Notes: generated by a model from the letters alone, not told the origin. Positions 28,787 through 38,007 are shown, counted from the stretch's first letter. The stretch is 64,000 nucleotides of DNA from Streptomyces leeuwenhoekii (GCF_001013905.1 NZ_LN831790.1:5470001-5534000), one strand, 5' to 3'. Made by a program: numbers and translations.

Positions 28787-29409
28787 GTCCGAGCCCCGCT
28801 GTGCGCCCCGCCCGTACGGAGCAGGGCGCCCTCGTACACACCGATGCGGATCGGCGGCTGGCGGCCGAGCACTGGCTGCTGTCCGCGCACCCCCGGCGCG
28901 GGTACGCCCGGGCCGAGTGGCAGGCGAACGGCGTCGTTCTGCTGCCGCTGGGCACGCTGTTCTCCGCCGTGCGCATCCCGGGCCGCCTGGTGCAGGCCGT
29001 CGCCGCCGGCACCGAGCCCCAGCTCATCGACGCCGTCCTGCACGAGGTGCTGGACGGCGGCCCGGTCATCTGCGATCCGCACCGGCCCCGCTACTACGCC
29101 CTCGTGCCCGCGAGCATGCCGCGCACCTGGCGGCGGGCGGCGGACGACTGGCGCGTGGCCGACGTGGACTGCCTCGGCCTCGGCACCTACCTCGGCGTGC
29201 CCCGGCTGGACGCTGTCGAACCGGGTGCCGGTACCGCCTCCTACTGGTCGGTGCCGATGCCGTCGGCCGGAGTCCTGTGCGCGCCGCTGAAGGTGGCCCG
29301 GCTGATCGCGGCCGGTGTGCACCGGCTCGCCTCCGAGGACCGTGATCCATGGCCGGCGGACCCGCCCCTGACCTTCCGGTCCGGGCCCGCGCACCGATCG
29401 AGCTCATGA
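28783..29409 (+). CDS. Uncharacterised protein of XRE-associated accessory module
   Basis: A 208-residue soluble protein. Notable segments are EHWLLSAHPRRGYARAEWQANGV-type sequence near the N-terminus, VVLLPLGTLFSAVRIPGRL, GGPVICDPHRPRYYALVPA, a VDCLGLGTYLGVPRLD loop and SYWSVPMPSAGVLCAPLKV. I do not recognise a named domain; I recall similar proteins next to XRE regulators in other Streptomyces. Weak resemblance to the N-terminal part of bifunctional primase/polymerase proteins is noted but not supported by an acidic metal motif. The chosen ATG at 28783 overlaps a short upstream ORF. Its TGA overlaps the ATG of the next gene by 4 nt, so the two are coupled. Confidence 0.78.
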   Translation: MSPSPAVRPARTEQGALVHTDADRRLAAEHWLLSAHPRRGYARAEWQANGVVLLPLGTLFSAVRIPGRLVQAVAAGTEPQLIDAVLHEVLDGGPVICDPHRPRYYALVPASMPRTWRRAADDWRVADVDCLGLGTYLGVPRLDAVEPGAGTASYWSVPMPSAGVLCAPLKVARLIAAGVHRLASEDRDPWPADPPLTFRSGPAHRSSS

Positions 29410-29639
29410 CGAGGGGGTACCGGCCGATGAAATCCCCGACCACCATGGACCCGGCCCCCGTCCTGGGCCTGCTTCCTCCGCAGCCGCACCCGGTGGCGGG
29501 CTGCGGGACATGCCTCCGGCTCGCCCGTAAGCGCCAAGCGGCCCGGGCCGCCGGGAACGGATCGGGCGTCTCGGACTGCAACGTCCTGATCCGCGCCCAT
29601 CCCCATGGCCCTCGCCGAGAGGACGCGGCACCGGCGTGA
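29406..29639 (+). CDS. Small Cys-containing protein of XRE-associated accessory module
   Basis: A 77-residue protein translationally coupled (ATGA) to the preceding gene. After a Met/Pro-rich start it has LGLLPPQPHPVAGCGTC (a CxxC at about residue 33), LRLARKRQAARAAG and VSDCNVLIRAHPHG. The Cys-x2-Cys plus a later Cys/His cluster could bind zinc or iron. I recall a family of such small proteins in Streptomyces, but no function. An internal ATG at 29427 is a possible alternative start. Confidence 0.7.
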   Translation: MTRGYRPMKSPTTMDPAPVLGLLPPQPHPVAGCGTCLRLARKRQAARAAGNGSGVSDCNVLIRAHPHGPRREDAAPA

Positions 29640-29773
29640 CACCGGTTCCGCCGGTGACGGACCAGAGGCGGCCCGCCTCCGCCTTCCCGCTGGGGGCGGG
29701 CCGCTGATCGGTGGTGAGTCAGGCCACCGCGCCCCCCCCCCCGCGACGGCACCGTTGCCGTCGGGCCGTGCCC

Positions 29774-29779
29774 GACAAT
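29774..29779 (+). promoter_or_regulatory. Probable -10 box for leaderless gene at 29787
   Basis: GACAAT followed by 7 nt and GTG at 29787. The same GACAAT-7 nt-start layout precedes hemW and era in this window. Confidence 0.45.
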
Positions 29780-29786
29780 GGCGTAC

Positions 29787-30032
29787 GTGAGTGATGTGAG
29801 ACATGTGCTGGTGCTGCCCGATCGCGATGCCGCGGAGGAGGTGGCCCAGGCGCTGGGGGAGCGGTTCGGGGTCGAGGAGGAGCCCCGGCTGGTCCGGGAC
29901 GCGTTGGCCGGTGAGGACGACGCAGAGGACGCCCAGTGGCTCGTCCTCCTGCGGGACGAGGACGAGCGGCTGGACGCGGCCGAGCTGGACGCGTTCGCGG
30001 AGGAGTGGGACGGCTGGCGGGAGGAGCCGTAG
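29787..30032 (+). CDS. Small conserved hypothetical protein upstream of holA
   Basis: An 81-residue acidic protein: VSDVRHVLVLPDRDAAEEVA, then FGVEEEPRLVRDALAGEDD and a helical LDAAELDAFAEEWDGW end. The beta-alpha start followed by DAEDAQWLVLLRDED suggests a small ferredoxin-like fold of unknown function. GTG at 29787 is preferred over ATG at 29778 because a -10 box lies 7 nt upstream. It precedes holA on the same strand with 184 bp between. Confidence 0.7.
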   Translation: MSDVRHVLVLPDRDAAEEVAQALGERFGVEEEPRLVRDALAGEDDAEDAQWLVLLRDEDERLDAAELDAFAEEWDGWREEP

Positions 30033-30216
30033 CCCGGCCAACGGCACCGGGCGGTCGGCCACCGGCCTCCGAACTCGGCCCCCCGGCCCGACCCCGGCCC
30101 CCGGCGACGGGCTCGACCCCGGCCACGGGCTCGCCTGCCGCGGCGCCGGTGGGCCGGGCCCCCGGCCAGGACCCGTGCCCGCCCCGCTGTCAGTGGCCCA
30201 TGGGATGCTGGACGCG

Positions 30217-31209
30217 ATGCCCAGGAAGACTGCTGACGACGACCTTCTCGCCCCGGTGACCCTCGCCGTGGGCCAGGAGGAGCTGCTGCTCGACCGTGCC
30301 GTGCAGGAGGTGGTGGCCGCCGCCCGGGCCGCCGACTCGGACACGGACGTGCGAGACCTGACCCCGGAGCAGGTGCAGCCCGGCACGCTCGCCGAGCTGA
30401 CCAGTCCCTCGCTCTTCGCCGAGCGCAAGGTCGTGGTCGTACGCAACGCGCAGGACCTGTCGGCGGACACCGTCAAGGACGTGAAGGCGTATCTTGCGGC
30501 CCCCGCCGAGGAGATCACCCTCGTACTGCTGCACGCGGGCGGCGCCAAGGGCAAGGGGCTGCTGGACGCCGCGCGCAAGGCCGGGGCGCGGGAGGTGGCG
30601 TGCCCGAAGATGACGAAGCCGGCGGACCGGCTGGCGTTCGTGCGCGCGGAGTTCCGCACCGCCGGGCGGTCGGCCACCCCGGAGGCGTGCCAGGCGCTCG
30701 TCGACGCGATCGGCAGCGATCTGCGGGAGCTGGCCTCGGCGGTCGCGCAGCTCGCCGCGGACGTCGAGGGCACGATCGACGAGGTGGTCGTCGGGCGGTA
30801 CTACACCGGGCGGGCCGAGGCGTCCAGCTTCACGGTCGCCGACCGGGCGGTCGAGGGGCGGGCGGCGGAGGCCCTGGAGGCGCTGCGTTGGTCGCTGGCG
30901 ACCGGGGTGGCCCCGGTGATGATCACCAGCGCGCTGGCCCAGGGCGTGCGGGCGATCGGCAAGCTGTCGTCCGCGCGCGGCGGCCGGCCGGCCGACCTCG
31001 CCCGGGAGCTCGGGATGCCGCCGTGGAAGATCGACCGGGTGCGGCAGCAGATGCGCGGCTGGACGCCGGACGGCGTGGCCGTGGCGCTGCGGGCGGTGGC
31101 CGAGGCGGACGCGGGGGTCAAGGGCGGCGGGGACGACCCCGAGTACGCCCTGGAGAAGGCGGTCGTGACCATCGCGCGGGCCGCGCGGTCCCGGGGCAGG
31201 GCGCAGTGA
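30217..31209 (+). CDS. holA: DNA polymerase III delta subunit
   Basis: Clamp-loader subunit that opens the beta sliding clamp during replication. The 330-residue protein shows the family pattern: N-terminal APVTLAVGQEELLLDRAV, SPSLFAERKVVVVRNAQ, LLHAGGAKGKGLLDAARKAG, a central DLRELASAVAQLAAD and the C-terminal collar (RGGRPADLARELGMPPWKI). Like other delta subunits it lacks a functional Walker A. ATG at 30217 (MPRKTADDD) is preferred; GATGCT 7 nt upstream looks like a -10 box. The ATG at 30205 is an alternative. It is placed after comEC as in many bacteria. Confidence 0.93.
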   Translation: MPRKTADDDLLAPVTLAVGQEELLLDRAVQEVVAAARAADSDTDVRDLTPEQVQPGTLAELTSPSLFAERKVVVVRNAQDLSADTVKDVKAYLAAPAEEITLVLLHAGGAKGKGLLDAARKAGAREVACPKMTKPADRLAFVRAEFRTAGRSATPEACQALVDAIGSDLRELASAVAQLAADVEGTIDEVVVGRYYTGRAEASSFTVADRAVEGRAAEALEALRWSLATGVAPVMITSALAQGVRAIGKLSSARGGRPADLARELGMPPWKIDRVRQQMRGWTPDGVAVALRAVAEADAGVKGGGDDPEYALEKAVVTIARAARSRGRAQ

Positions 31210-31304
31210 TCCGGTCGCCCCGGCCGCCGGGCGGAGGAGACTGGTAGATACGCCCGGCGTATCTCCCCCAGGCGCCGGAACCAGGCGGAAGGTGGCGATC
31301 GATC

Positions 31305-31700
31305 ATGGCTGAGCATCCGCACGCGGCGCTCGTCCGCAGGGGCTTCGAGGCGTTCTCCGGCGGGGACATGGACACCCTGCGGGAACTGATGGCGAAGGAC
31401 GCCACCCAGCACGTGCCCGGCGACCACCCGCTCTCGGGTGACTTCAAGGGGCAGGACGCGATCATCGGCATGTACCGGCGGCTCGCCGAGGAGACGAACG
31501 GGACGCTGCGCGCCGCGCTGATCGGCGTCTGCGTCGACGGCCGCGGCCACGCGGTCGGGATCAACCGCCTCACGGCCGAGCGGAACGGCAAGCGTCTCGA
31601 CGACACCGGATGCCTCGTCTTCCGGATCGTCGGCGACAAGGTCACCGATCTCGACCAGTGCGTGGCGGACATCGAGGAGCACAACCGGTTCTGGTCCTGA
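31305..31700 (+). CDS. SnoaL-like / NTF2-fold protein
   Basis: A 131-residue protein with the NTF2-like alpha-beta barrel pattern: ALVRRGFEAFSGGDMDTL at the N-terminus, DATQHVPGDHPLSGDFKG, then DAIIGMYRRLAEET and a C-terminal VFRIVGDKVTDLDQCV strand pair. Such proteins act as small-molecule isomerases or cyclases or bind ligands; no specific activity can be assigned. The ATG at 31305 follows a GGAAGG about 15 nt upstream. The stop codon is the first member of a 20-bp tandem repeat. It is convergent with rpsT. Confidence 0.85.
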   Translation: MAEHPHAALVRRGFEAFSGGDMDTLRELMAKDATQHVPGDHPLSGDFKGQDAIIGMYRRLAEETNGTLRAALIGVCVDGRGHAVGINRLTAERNGKRLDDTGCLVFRIVGDKVTDLDQCVADIEEHNRFWS

Positions 31701-31759
31701 ACAACCGGTTCCGGTCTCGTACGACCGGTCCTGGTCCGAACAGCCGGTCCTGCTCCTGA
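31681..31759. repeat. 20-bp tandem repeats anchored on the SnoaL gene stop
   Basis: Four adjacent units starting at 31681, 31701, 31721 and 31740, all with an ACRRCCGGTYC core. The first unit ends exactly with the TGA at 31698-31700. A second group of GCCGGACCCACCGG-type units follows to about 31858. Confidence 0.75.
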
Positions 31760-32061
31760 GGGCCGACCGCCCCACCGGCACGCGCGACGCCGGACCCACC
31801 GGCGCACACGGCGCCGGTCTCCGCACCGGCACACACGCCGCCGGACCCACCGGCAGACCGAAGGCCCCGCCGCCCGCCCTGGGGAAGGGCGGTGCGGCGG
31901 GGCCTTCGGGTGAAGCTGCTGGATCCGCGCCCGCGTGGCGAACGCAGGCCGCGCGCGGATCCGGGGTGCCGGTCGGGAGCGGATGAGAGAGGGCCCGCTC
32001 GGGTCCTTCCGGCGGCTGGATCCACGAAGGATCCGGTCAGATCCGGTCAGATCAAAAAGGT
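31701..32061. other. Convergent intergenic region, no gene seen
   Basis: 361 bp between the SnoaL-like gene and rpsT, filled by tandem repeats (31701-31858), a strong bidirectional terminator (31861-31906) and a GGATCC-rich segment with further short repeats (ATCCGGTCAG twice at about 32031 and 32041). No ORF is credible. Confidence 0.6.
31861..31906. terminator. Bidirectional terminator between SnoaL-like gene and rpsT
   Basis: AAGGCCCCGCCG and CGGCGGGGCCTT form a perfect 12-bp outer stem; CGCCC/GGGCG extends it inside. The flanking AA and TT make it usable from both sides of this convergent pair. Confidence 0.75.
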
Positions 32062-32328
32062 TCAGCCCTTGAGGGACGCGACCTTCTGCGCCAGCGCCGA
32101 CTTCTTGTTGGCGGCCTGGTTCTTGTGGATGACGCCCTTGGAGACGGCCTTGTCGAGCTGACGCGCAGCGGCGCGCTGGTACTCGACGGCCTTCTCGACG
32201 TCACCCGCGGCAGCAGCCTCGCGGGCCTTGCGGATCGCGGTCTTCAGGGAGGACTTGACGGCCTTGTTGCGCAGCCGAGCCTTCTCGTTGGTCTTGATCC
32301 GCTTGATCTGGGACTTGATGTTCGCCAC
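32062..32328 (-). CDS. rpsT: 30S ribosomal protein S20
   Basis: Small-subunit protein that binds 16S rRNA early in assembly. The 88-residue protein has the typical N-terminus [19 protein letters not shown], a basic helical bundle ([19 protein letters not shown]) and the conserved [19 protein letters not shown] end. The start codon is GTG at 32328, with AGAGG about 8 nt upstream. It is divergent from lepA and convergent with the SnoaL-like gene. S20 commonly autoregulates its own translation, but no such site was identified here. Confidence 0.96.
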   Translation of the reverse strand: MANIKSQIKRIKTNEKARLRNKAVKSSLKTAIRKAREAAAAGDVEKAVEYQRAAARQLDKAVSKGVIHKNQAANKKSALAQKVASLKG

Positions 32329-32574
32329 GAATGAGCCTCTACAGGTTCAGGCACGCGAGAACGGGGCCGCTGGGCGGTCCGTCTCACGCGCCGGTGATTT
32401 CTTGAAGGCGTGCCTCCTGCGGAGAGGGCACGAGACACAGCCACTCAGACTACCAGTGGGCGATTGTCCGGCCCAAACCGGTCGCCGGTCCGCGCCCGTG
32501 GGACGATGGAAGCTACGTATCGATCCGACCCGAGACCGCAGACACTGCGGACGCCTCAAGAATCAGGACCCTGC

Positions 32575-34443
32575 GTGCCCGCGATCCCTAGCCATGTGCC
32601 CGAGCCGAGCCGTACCGACCCGGCTCTGATCCGCAATTTCTGCATCATCGCGCACATCGACCACGGCAAGTCCACGCTCGCCGACCGGATGCTCCAGCTC
32701 ACCGGTGTGGTCGAGCAGCGGCAGATGCGCGCCCAGTACCTCGACCGCATGGACATCGAGCGCGAGCGCGGCATCACGATCAAGTCCCAGGCGGTGCGTC
32801 TGCCGTGGGCCCCCACCCACGACAAGAGCAACACGCACATCCTCAACATGATCGACACCCCGGGGCACGTCGACTTCACCTACGAGGTGTCGCGGTCGCT
32901 GGCCGCCTGTGAGGGGACCATCCTCCTCGTCGACGCCGCCCAGGGCATCGAGGCCCAGACCCTCGCCAACCTCTACCTGGCGATGGAGAACGACCTCACG
33001 ATCATCCCCGTGCTGAACAAGATCGACCTGCCGGCCGCGCAGCCCGAGAAGTTCGCCGAGGAACTCGCCAATCTGGTCGGATGCGAGCCCGGCGACGTGC
33101 TCAAGGTCTCCGCCAAGACCGGCCTCGGCGTCGAGGCGCTGCTGGACAAGGTCGTCGCCGAGGTCCCGGCCCCGGTCGGTGTCGCCGACGCCCCCGCCCG
33201 CGCGATGATCTTCGACTCCGTCTACGACTCCTACCGAGGCGTGGTGACGTACGTCCGTGTCATCGACGGTCAGCTCAACAAGCGCGAGCGGATCCGGATG
33301 ATGTCCACGAACGCCACGCACGAGCTGCTGGAGATCGGCACCAACTCCCCGGAGATGCTGCCCGCCGACGGCCTCGGCGTCGGCGAGGTGGGCTACCTGA
33401 TCACGGGTGTGAAGGACGTCCGCCAGTCCAAGGTCGGTGACACCGTCACCAGCCAGCACAAGGGCGCGACGGAGGCGCTGGGCGGGTACAAGGACCCCAA
33501 GCCCATGGTCTTCTCCGGGCTCTACCCGCTGGACGGCTCCGACTACCCCGAGCTGCGCGAGGCCCTGGACAAGCTCCAGCTCAACGACGCCGCCCTGGTC
33601 TACGAGCCGGAGACCTCCGCCGCCCTCGGCTTCGGCTTCCGCGTCGGCTTCCTCGGTCTGCTGCACCTGGACGTGATCCGCGAGCGCCTGGAGCGTGAGT
33701 TCGGGCTCGACCTGATCGCCACCGCGCCCAACGTGGTCTACCGCGTGACCATGGAGGACGGCGAGGAGATCACGGTCACCAACCCGAGCGAGTTCCCCGA
33801 GGGCAAGATCGCCGAGGTCCACGAGCCGGTCGTGCGCGCCACCATCCTGGCGCCCACCGAGTTCATCGGCGCGATCATGGAGCTGTGCCAGACCCGGCGC
33901 GGCACCCTGCTCGGCATGGACTACCTCTCCGAGGACCGGGTCGAGATCCGCTACACGCTCCCGCTCGCGGAGATCGTCTTCGACTTCTTCGACCAGCTCA
34001 AGTCCAAGACCCGCGGATACGCGTCGCTGGACTACGAGCCCACCGGCGAGCAGTCCAGCTCCCTGGTGAAGGTCGACATCCTGCTGCACGGCGACAAGGT
34101 GGACGCCTTCTCGGCGATCACCCACAAGGACCAGGCGTACGCCTACGGCGTCCGGCTCGTCGCCAAGCTGAAGGAGCTCATCCCGCGGCAGAACTTCGAG
34201 GTGCCGGTGCAGGCCGCCATCGGCTCCCGGGTGATCGCCCGCGAGACCATCCGCGCCATCCGCAAGGACGTCCTCGCCAAGTGCTACGGCGGTGACATCT
34301 CCCGTAAGCGGAAGCTGCTGGAGAAGCAGAAGGAAGGCAAGAAGCGGATGAAGATGGTGGGTTCCGTGGAGGTCCCCCAGGAAGCCTTCATCGCCGTCCT
34401 CTCCAGCGACGACAGCGCGGGATCGGCCAAGGGCAAGAAGTAA
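32575..34443 (+). CDS. lepA: Elongation factor 4 (LepA)
   Basis: A ribosome-associated translational GTPase reported to back-translocate stalled or mistranslocated ribosomes and to aid 30S assembly. GTP-binding motifs are [10 protein letters not shown] (G1, about residue 22), DTPGHVDF (G3) and NKIDLP (G4); the C-terminal LepA domain contains [17 protein letters not shown] and [19 protein letters not shown]. Length of 622 residues is typical of Streptomyces. GTG at 32575 has CAGGA 6 nt upstream, so this start is preferred over frames opening further upstream. It is divergent from rpsT with a shared promoter region. Confidence 0.96.
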   Translation: MPAIPSHVPEPSRTDPALIRNFCIIAHIDHGKSTLADRMLQLTGVVEQRQMRAQYLDRMDIERERGITIKSQAVRLPWAPTHDKSNTHILNMIDTPGHVDFTYEVSRSLAACEGTILLVDAAQGIEAQTLANLYLAMENDLTIIPVLNKIDLPAAQPEKFAEELANLVGCEPGDVLKVSAKTGLGVEALLDKVVAEVPAPVGVADAPARAMIFDSVYDSYRGVVTYVRVIDGQLNKRERIRMMSTNATHELLEIGTNSPEMLPADGLGVGEVGYLITGVKDVRQSKVGDTVTSQHKGATEALGGYKDPKPMVFSGLYPLDGSDYPELREALDKLQLNDAALVYEPETSAALGFGFRVGFLGLLHLDVIRERLEREFGLDLIATAPNVVYRVTMEDGEEITVTNPSEFPEGKIAEVHEPVVRATILAPTEFIGAIMELCQTRRGTLLGMDYLSEDRVEIRYTLPLAEIVFDFFDQLKSKTRGYASLDYEPTGEQSSSLVKVDILLHGDKVDAFSAITHKDQAYAYGVRLVAKLKELIPRQNFEVPVQAAIGSRVIARETIRAIRKDVLAKCYGGDISRKRKLLEKQKEGKKRMKMVGSVEVPQEAFIAVLSSDDSAGSAKGKK

Positions 34444-34475
34444 CCGGACGCCGACCGGGCGAAACGGACATCGCG

Positions 34476-34505
34476 GGGCCCGTCGTACGAAAGTACGGCG
34501 GGCCC
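34476..34505 (+). terminator. Terminator after lepA
   Basis: GGGCCCGTCGTAC and GTACGGCGGGCCC form a 13-bp stem (one G-U pair) with a GAAA tetraloop, 32 nt past the lepA stop. Confidence 0.75.
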
Positions 34506-34618
34506 TCGCGCGTACATTCGGGCATCCCCCTGGGAAAGGCGAGGAAAGAGAGGAGGAAGTGAGGGGGCGCGGAGTCTTACGCGCTGGCCGAGCGGCCTTT
34601 ACTCTGATGCCTGCTCCA

Positions 34619-34638
34619 TAGTTACTCGTGAGTTAAAC
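34619..34638. promoter_or_regulatory. Possible operator upstream of acyl-CoA ligase
   Basis: TTACTC and GAGTTAA arms flank a GT centre in an AT-rich island about 80 nt before the ligase start. It looks like a site for a dimeric repressor, such as a TetR-type regulator of lipid genes; this is inference. Confidence 0.4.
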
Positions 34639-34716
34639 AACGGCTTGCGAGGAAGAACGCCGAGGAAGACCAGCCGCACAAGAGCCAGCCGCACTGTCGC
34701 GGGCCCGGAGGATGTC

Positions 34717-36591
34717 GTGAGCGACGCACAGACACTGATCGAGAACCGTCCGCCGTCCGTTGCGGGGCTCTTCCTGGAGCGCGTGGCGGCCACGCCGGAC
34801 GGGGAGGCGTACCGCTACCCGGTTCCCCCCGCCTCCGGGCAGGGCCCGGACGACTGGAAGTCGCTGAGCTGGGCGCAGGCCGCCGAGCGGGTCACCGCCA
34901 TCGCGGCCGGGCTGATCGAGCTCGGGGTGGAGCCGGAGCAGCGGGTGGCCCTGGCCTCGGCCACACGGATCGAGTGGATCCTGGCCGACCTCGGCATCAT
35001 GTGCGCGGGCGCCGCCACGACCACCGTCTACCCGCAGACCAACGCCGAGGAGTCGGCGTACATCCTGGCGGACTCCGAGAGCCGGGTGCTCATCGCGGAG
35101 AACGCCGAGCAACTGGCCAAGGCCGAGGCCAGGCGCGAGGAGCTGCCCGAGCTCACGCACGTCGTCGTCATCGACGGCGAGGGCGTGGAGACCGGCGACC
35201 GGGTGCTCACCCTCGCCGAGCTGGAGAGCCGCGGCGCGGCCCGCCTGGAGAAGGAGCCCGGGCTGGTCGAGGAGCGGGTCGGCGCGATCGCCAGGGACCA
35301 GCTCGCCACCCTCATCTACACCTCCGGCACCACCGGCCGGCCCAAGGGCGTCCGCCTCCCGCACGACAGCTGGTCGTACATGGCCAGGGCGATCGCCGCG
35401 ACCGGGCTGGTCACCGCCGACGACGTGCAGTACCTGTGGCTGCCGCTGGCGCACGTCTTCGGCAAGGTGCTGACCTCCGGCCAGATCGAGGTCGGCCACG
35501 TCACCGCCGTCGACGGCCGCGTCGACAAGATCATCGAGAATCTGCCGGTGGTCCAGCCGACGTACATGGCGGCCGTGCCCCGCATCTTCGAGAAGGTCTA
35601 CAACGGCGTCGCGGCCAGGGCCAGGGCGGGCGGCGCCGCCAAGTACAAGATCTTCCAGTGGGCCGCCGAGGTCGCCCGGGAGTACGCCAAGGTCACCCAG
35701 GACAACTTCCGGCGCACCGGCACCGCGAGCGCCCCCTTCGGCCTGTCGGCGAAGCACAAGGTCGCCGACGCCCTCGTCTACGCCAAGATCCGCGAGGCGT
35801 TCGGCGGCAACCTGCGCGCCTGCGTGTCGGGCAGCGCCGTCCTCGCGCCCGACATCGGCTACTTCTTCTCCGGCGCCGGCATCCACATCCTGGAGGGCTA
35901 CGGCCTCACCGAGTCCTCCGCCGCCTCCTTCGTCAACCCCGGAGAGGCGTACCGCACCGGCACGGTCGGCAAGCCGCTGCCCGGCACCGAGGTGCGCATC
36001 GCCGACGACGGCGAGATCCTGCTGCGCGGCCCCGGCATCATGCAGGGCTACCACAAGCTGCCCGAGAAGACCGCCGAGGTGCTGGAGCCGGACGGCTGGT
36101 TCCACACCGGCGACATCGGCGAGCTGTCCCCGGACGGCTACCTGCGCATCACCGACCGCAAGAAGGACCTCATCAAGACCTCCGGCGGCAAGTACGTCGC
36201 GCCCGCCGAGGTCGAGGGCCGGTTCAAGGCGCTGTGCCCCTACGTCTCCAACATCCTCGTGCACGGCGCCGACCGGAACTTCTGCACCGCGCTGATCGCC
36301 CTGGACGAGGCGGCGCTCACCGAGTGGGCCAGGGAGAACGGCCTGGAGGGCAGGCCGTACGCGGAGATCGTCGCCGCGCCCGCCACCGTGCAGATGGTCG
36401 ACGGCTACGTCCGGCAGCTCAACGAGGGCCTCCAGCGCTGGCAGACGATCAAGAAGTTCCGGCTGCTGCCGCGGGACCTCGACGTCGAGCACGGCGAGAT
36501 CACCCCGAGCCTGAAGCTGAAGCGGCCGGTCGTCGAGCGGGAGTACAAGCACCTGATCGACGAGATGTACGAGGGGACGCGCGAGGGGTAG
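34717..36591 (+). CDS. Long-chain-fatty-acid-CoA ligase (AMP-forming)
   Basis: An acyl-adenylate/acyl-CoA synthetase of 624 residues that activates fatty acids with ATP and CoA. The P-loop-like motif YTSGTTGRPKGV (about residue 205), the EGYGLTESSAASFVNPGE motif and WFHTGDIGELSPDGYL, then DRKKDLIKTSGGKYV near the C-terminus, are those of the FadD/ACSL group. The GTG at 34717 has GGAGG 5 nt upstream and fits the family N-terminus. It is a single transcription unit downstream of lepA, with a possible palindromic operator. Chain-length specificity cannot be told from sequence. Confidence 0.93.
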   Translation: MSDAQTLIENRPPSVAGLFLERVAATPDGEAYRYPVPPASGQGPDDWKSLSWAQAAERVTAIAAGLIELGVEPEQRVALASATRIEWILADLGIMCAGAATTTVYPQTNAEESAYILADSESRVLIAENAEQLAKAEARREELPELTHVVVIDGEGVETGDRVLTLAELESRGAARLEKEPGLVEERVGAIARDQLATLIYTSGTTGRPKGVRLPHDSWSYMARAIAATGLVTADDVQYLWLPLAHVFGKVLTSGQIEVGHVTAVDGRVDKIIENLPVVQPTYMAAVPRIFEKVYNGVAARARAGGAAKYKIFQWAAEVAREYAKVTQDNFRRTGTASAPFGLSAKHKVADALVYAKIREAFGGNLRACVSGSAVLAPDIGYFFSGAGIHILEGYGLTESSAASFVNPGEAYRTGTVGKPLPGTEVRIADDGEILLRGPGIMQGYHKLPEKTAEVLEPDGWFHTGDIGELSPDGYLRITDRKKDLIKTSGGKYVAPAEVEGRFKALCPYVSNILVHGADRNFCTALIALDEAALTEWARENGLEGRPYAEIVAAPATVQMVDGYVRQLNEGLQRWQTIKKFRLLPRDLDVEHGEITPSLKLKRPVVEREYKHLIDEMYEGTREG

Positions 36592-36661
36592 GGCGCCCCG
36601 GGGCGGGCCGGGACGGGGCCGGGGGCGGACGCTCCCGGCGCCGGGGCGCCGCCCGGTGCTG

Positions 36662-36667
36662 GACAAT
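36662..36667 (+). promoter_or_regulatory. Probable -10 box for leaderless hemW
   Basis: GACAAT followed by 7 nt and the hemW ATG at 36675; no ribosome site is present. Confidence 0.45.
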
Positions 36668-36674
36668 GGAACCC

Positions 36675-37907
36675 ATGCCCTCCGCACTCCCCGACGGCGA
36701 ACCCGTCCCCGCCGACGGCGCCCTGCCCGCCTCCGCGCTGGCCGGGGCCGCCGACCGGCCCCTCGGCTTCTACCTGCACGTGCCGTACTGCGCCACCCGC
36801 TGCGGCTACTGCGACTTCAACACCTACACCGCCACCGAGCTGCGCGGCACCGGCGGTGTCCTCGCCTCCCGCGACAACTACGCCGAGACGCTGACCGACG
36901 AGATCCGCCTCGCCCGCAAGGTCCTCGGCGACGACCCGCGCGAGGTCCGCACGGTCTTCGTCGGGGGCGGCACGCCGACCCTGCTGGCCGCCGGGGACCT
37001 GGTCCGGATGCTGCGCGCGATCCGCGACGAGTTCGGGCTGGCGGCGGACGCCGAGATCACCACGGAGGCCAACCCGGAGTCGGTCGGCCCGGCCTACCTC
37101 GCCGAGCTGCGCGAGGGCGGCTTCAACCGGATCTCCTTCGGCATGCAGAGCGCCCGGCGGCACGTGCTGAAGGTGCTCGACCGCACCCACACCCCCGGAC
37201 GCCCCGAGGCGTGCGTGGCCGAGGCCCGCGCGGCCGGCTTCGACCACGTCAACCTGGACCTGATCTACGGCACCCCGGGCGAGTCCGACGACGACTGGCG
37301 GGCCTCGCTGGACGCGGCCCTCGGCGCCGGGCCCGACCACGTCTCCGCCTACGCCCTGATCGTCGAGGAGGGCACGCAACTGGCCCGCCGCATCCGCCGC
37401 GGCGAGATTCCGATGACCGACGACGACGTCCACGCCGACCGTTACCTGATCGCGGAGGAGACCCTGTCCGCGGCCGGTTACGAGTGGTACGAGGTGTCGA
37501 ACTGGGCCACCTCCGCGGCCGGGCGCTGCCTGCACAACGAGCTGTACTGGCGGGGCGCCGACTGGTGGGGCGCGGGGCCCGGCGCGCACAGCCACGTCGG
37601 CGGGGTGCGCTGGTGGAACGTGAAGCACCCCGGCGCCTACGCGGCGGCGCTGGCGGCCGGCCGGTCACCCGGCGCCGGGCGCGAGCTGCTGAGCGAGGAG
37701 GACCGCCGGGTGGAGCGCGTCCTGCTGGAGCTGCGGCTGCGCGACGGGGTGCCCCTGTCCCTGCTGCGGCCGGAGGGCCTGGCGGCCTCCCGCCGGGCGC
37801 TGACGGACGGGCTGCTCCAGGAGGGCCCGTACGAGGAGGGGCGCGCGGTGCTCACCCTGCGGGGGCGGCTGCTGGCGGACGCGGTGGTCAGGGACCTGGT
37901 GGACTGA
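36675..37907 (+). CDS. hemW: HemW-type radical SAM protein (coproporphyrinogen III oxidase-like)
   Basis: Radical SAM heme chaperone family, often misnamed oxygen-independent coproporphyrinogen oxidase. The Fe-S motif is CATRCGYCDF (C38, C42, C45), followed by VFVGGGTPTLL and TTEANPESV, LIYGTPGESDDDW and YEVSNWATSAAGRCLHNELYW. The CxxxCxxC spacing and absence of the extra Cys of HemN support HemW, which inserts heme into target proteins. Length of 410 residues is normal. The ATG at 36675 follows a -10 box by 7 nt; an ATG at 36666 is also in frame. Confidence 0.9.
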   Translation: MPSALPDGEPVPADGALPASALAGAADRPLGFYLHVPYCATRCGYCDFNTYTATELRGTGGVLASRDNYAETLTDEIRLARKVLGDDPREVRTVFVGGGTPTLLAAGDLVRMLRAIRDEFGLAADAEITTEANPESVGPAYLAELREGGFNRISFGMQSARRHVLKVLDRTHTPGRPEACVAEARAAGFDHVNLDLIYGTPGESDDDWRASLDAALGAGPDHVSAYALIVEEGTQLARRIRRGEIPMTDDDVHADRYLIAEETLSAAGYEWYEVSNWATSAAGRCLHNELYWRGADWWGAGPGAHSHVGGVRWWNVKHPGAYAAALAAGRSPGAGRELLSEEDRRVERVLLELRLRDGVPLSLLRPEGLAASRRALTDGLLQEGPYEEGRAVLTLRGRLLADAVVRDLVD

Positions 37908-38007
37908 TCACTCGGCGGAGTGAACCGCTACCGAATGCTAGTTCGCCCTCCAGCCTCGTTCGTAGGCTGCCGCCGACAGTACGCGGCGGATGTGGAGGGC
38001 CACGGAG

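Noticed and set aside
31681..31858. Possible CRISPR array
   Set aside because: Repeats are adjacent with no unique spacers and no cas genes are present.
32563..34125. 520-codon minus-strand frame opposite lepA
   Set aside because: LepA on the plus strand is unambiguous and the antisense product has no recognisable motif.
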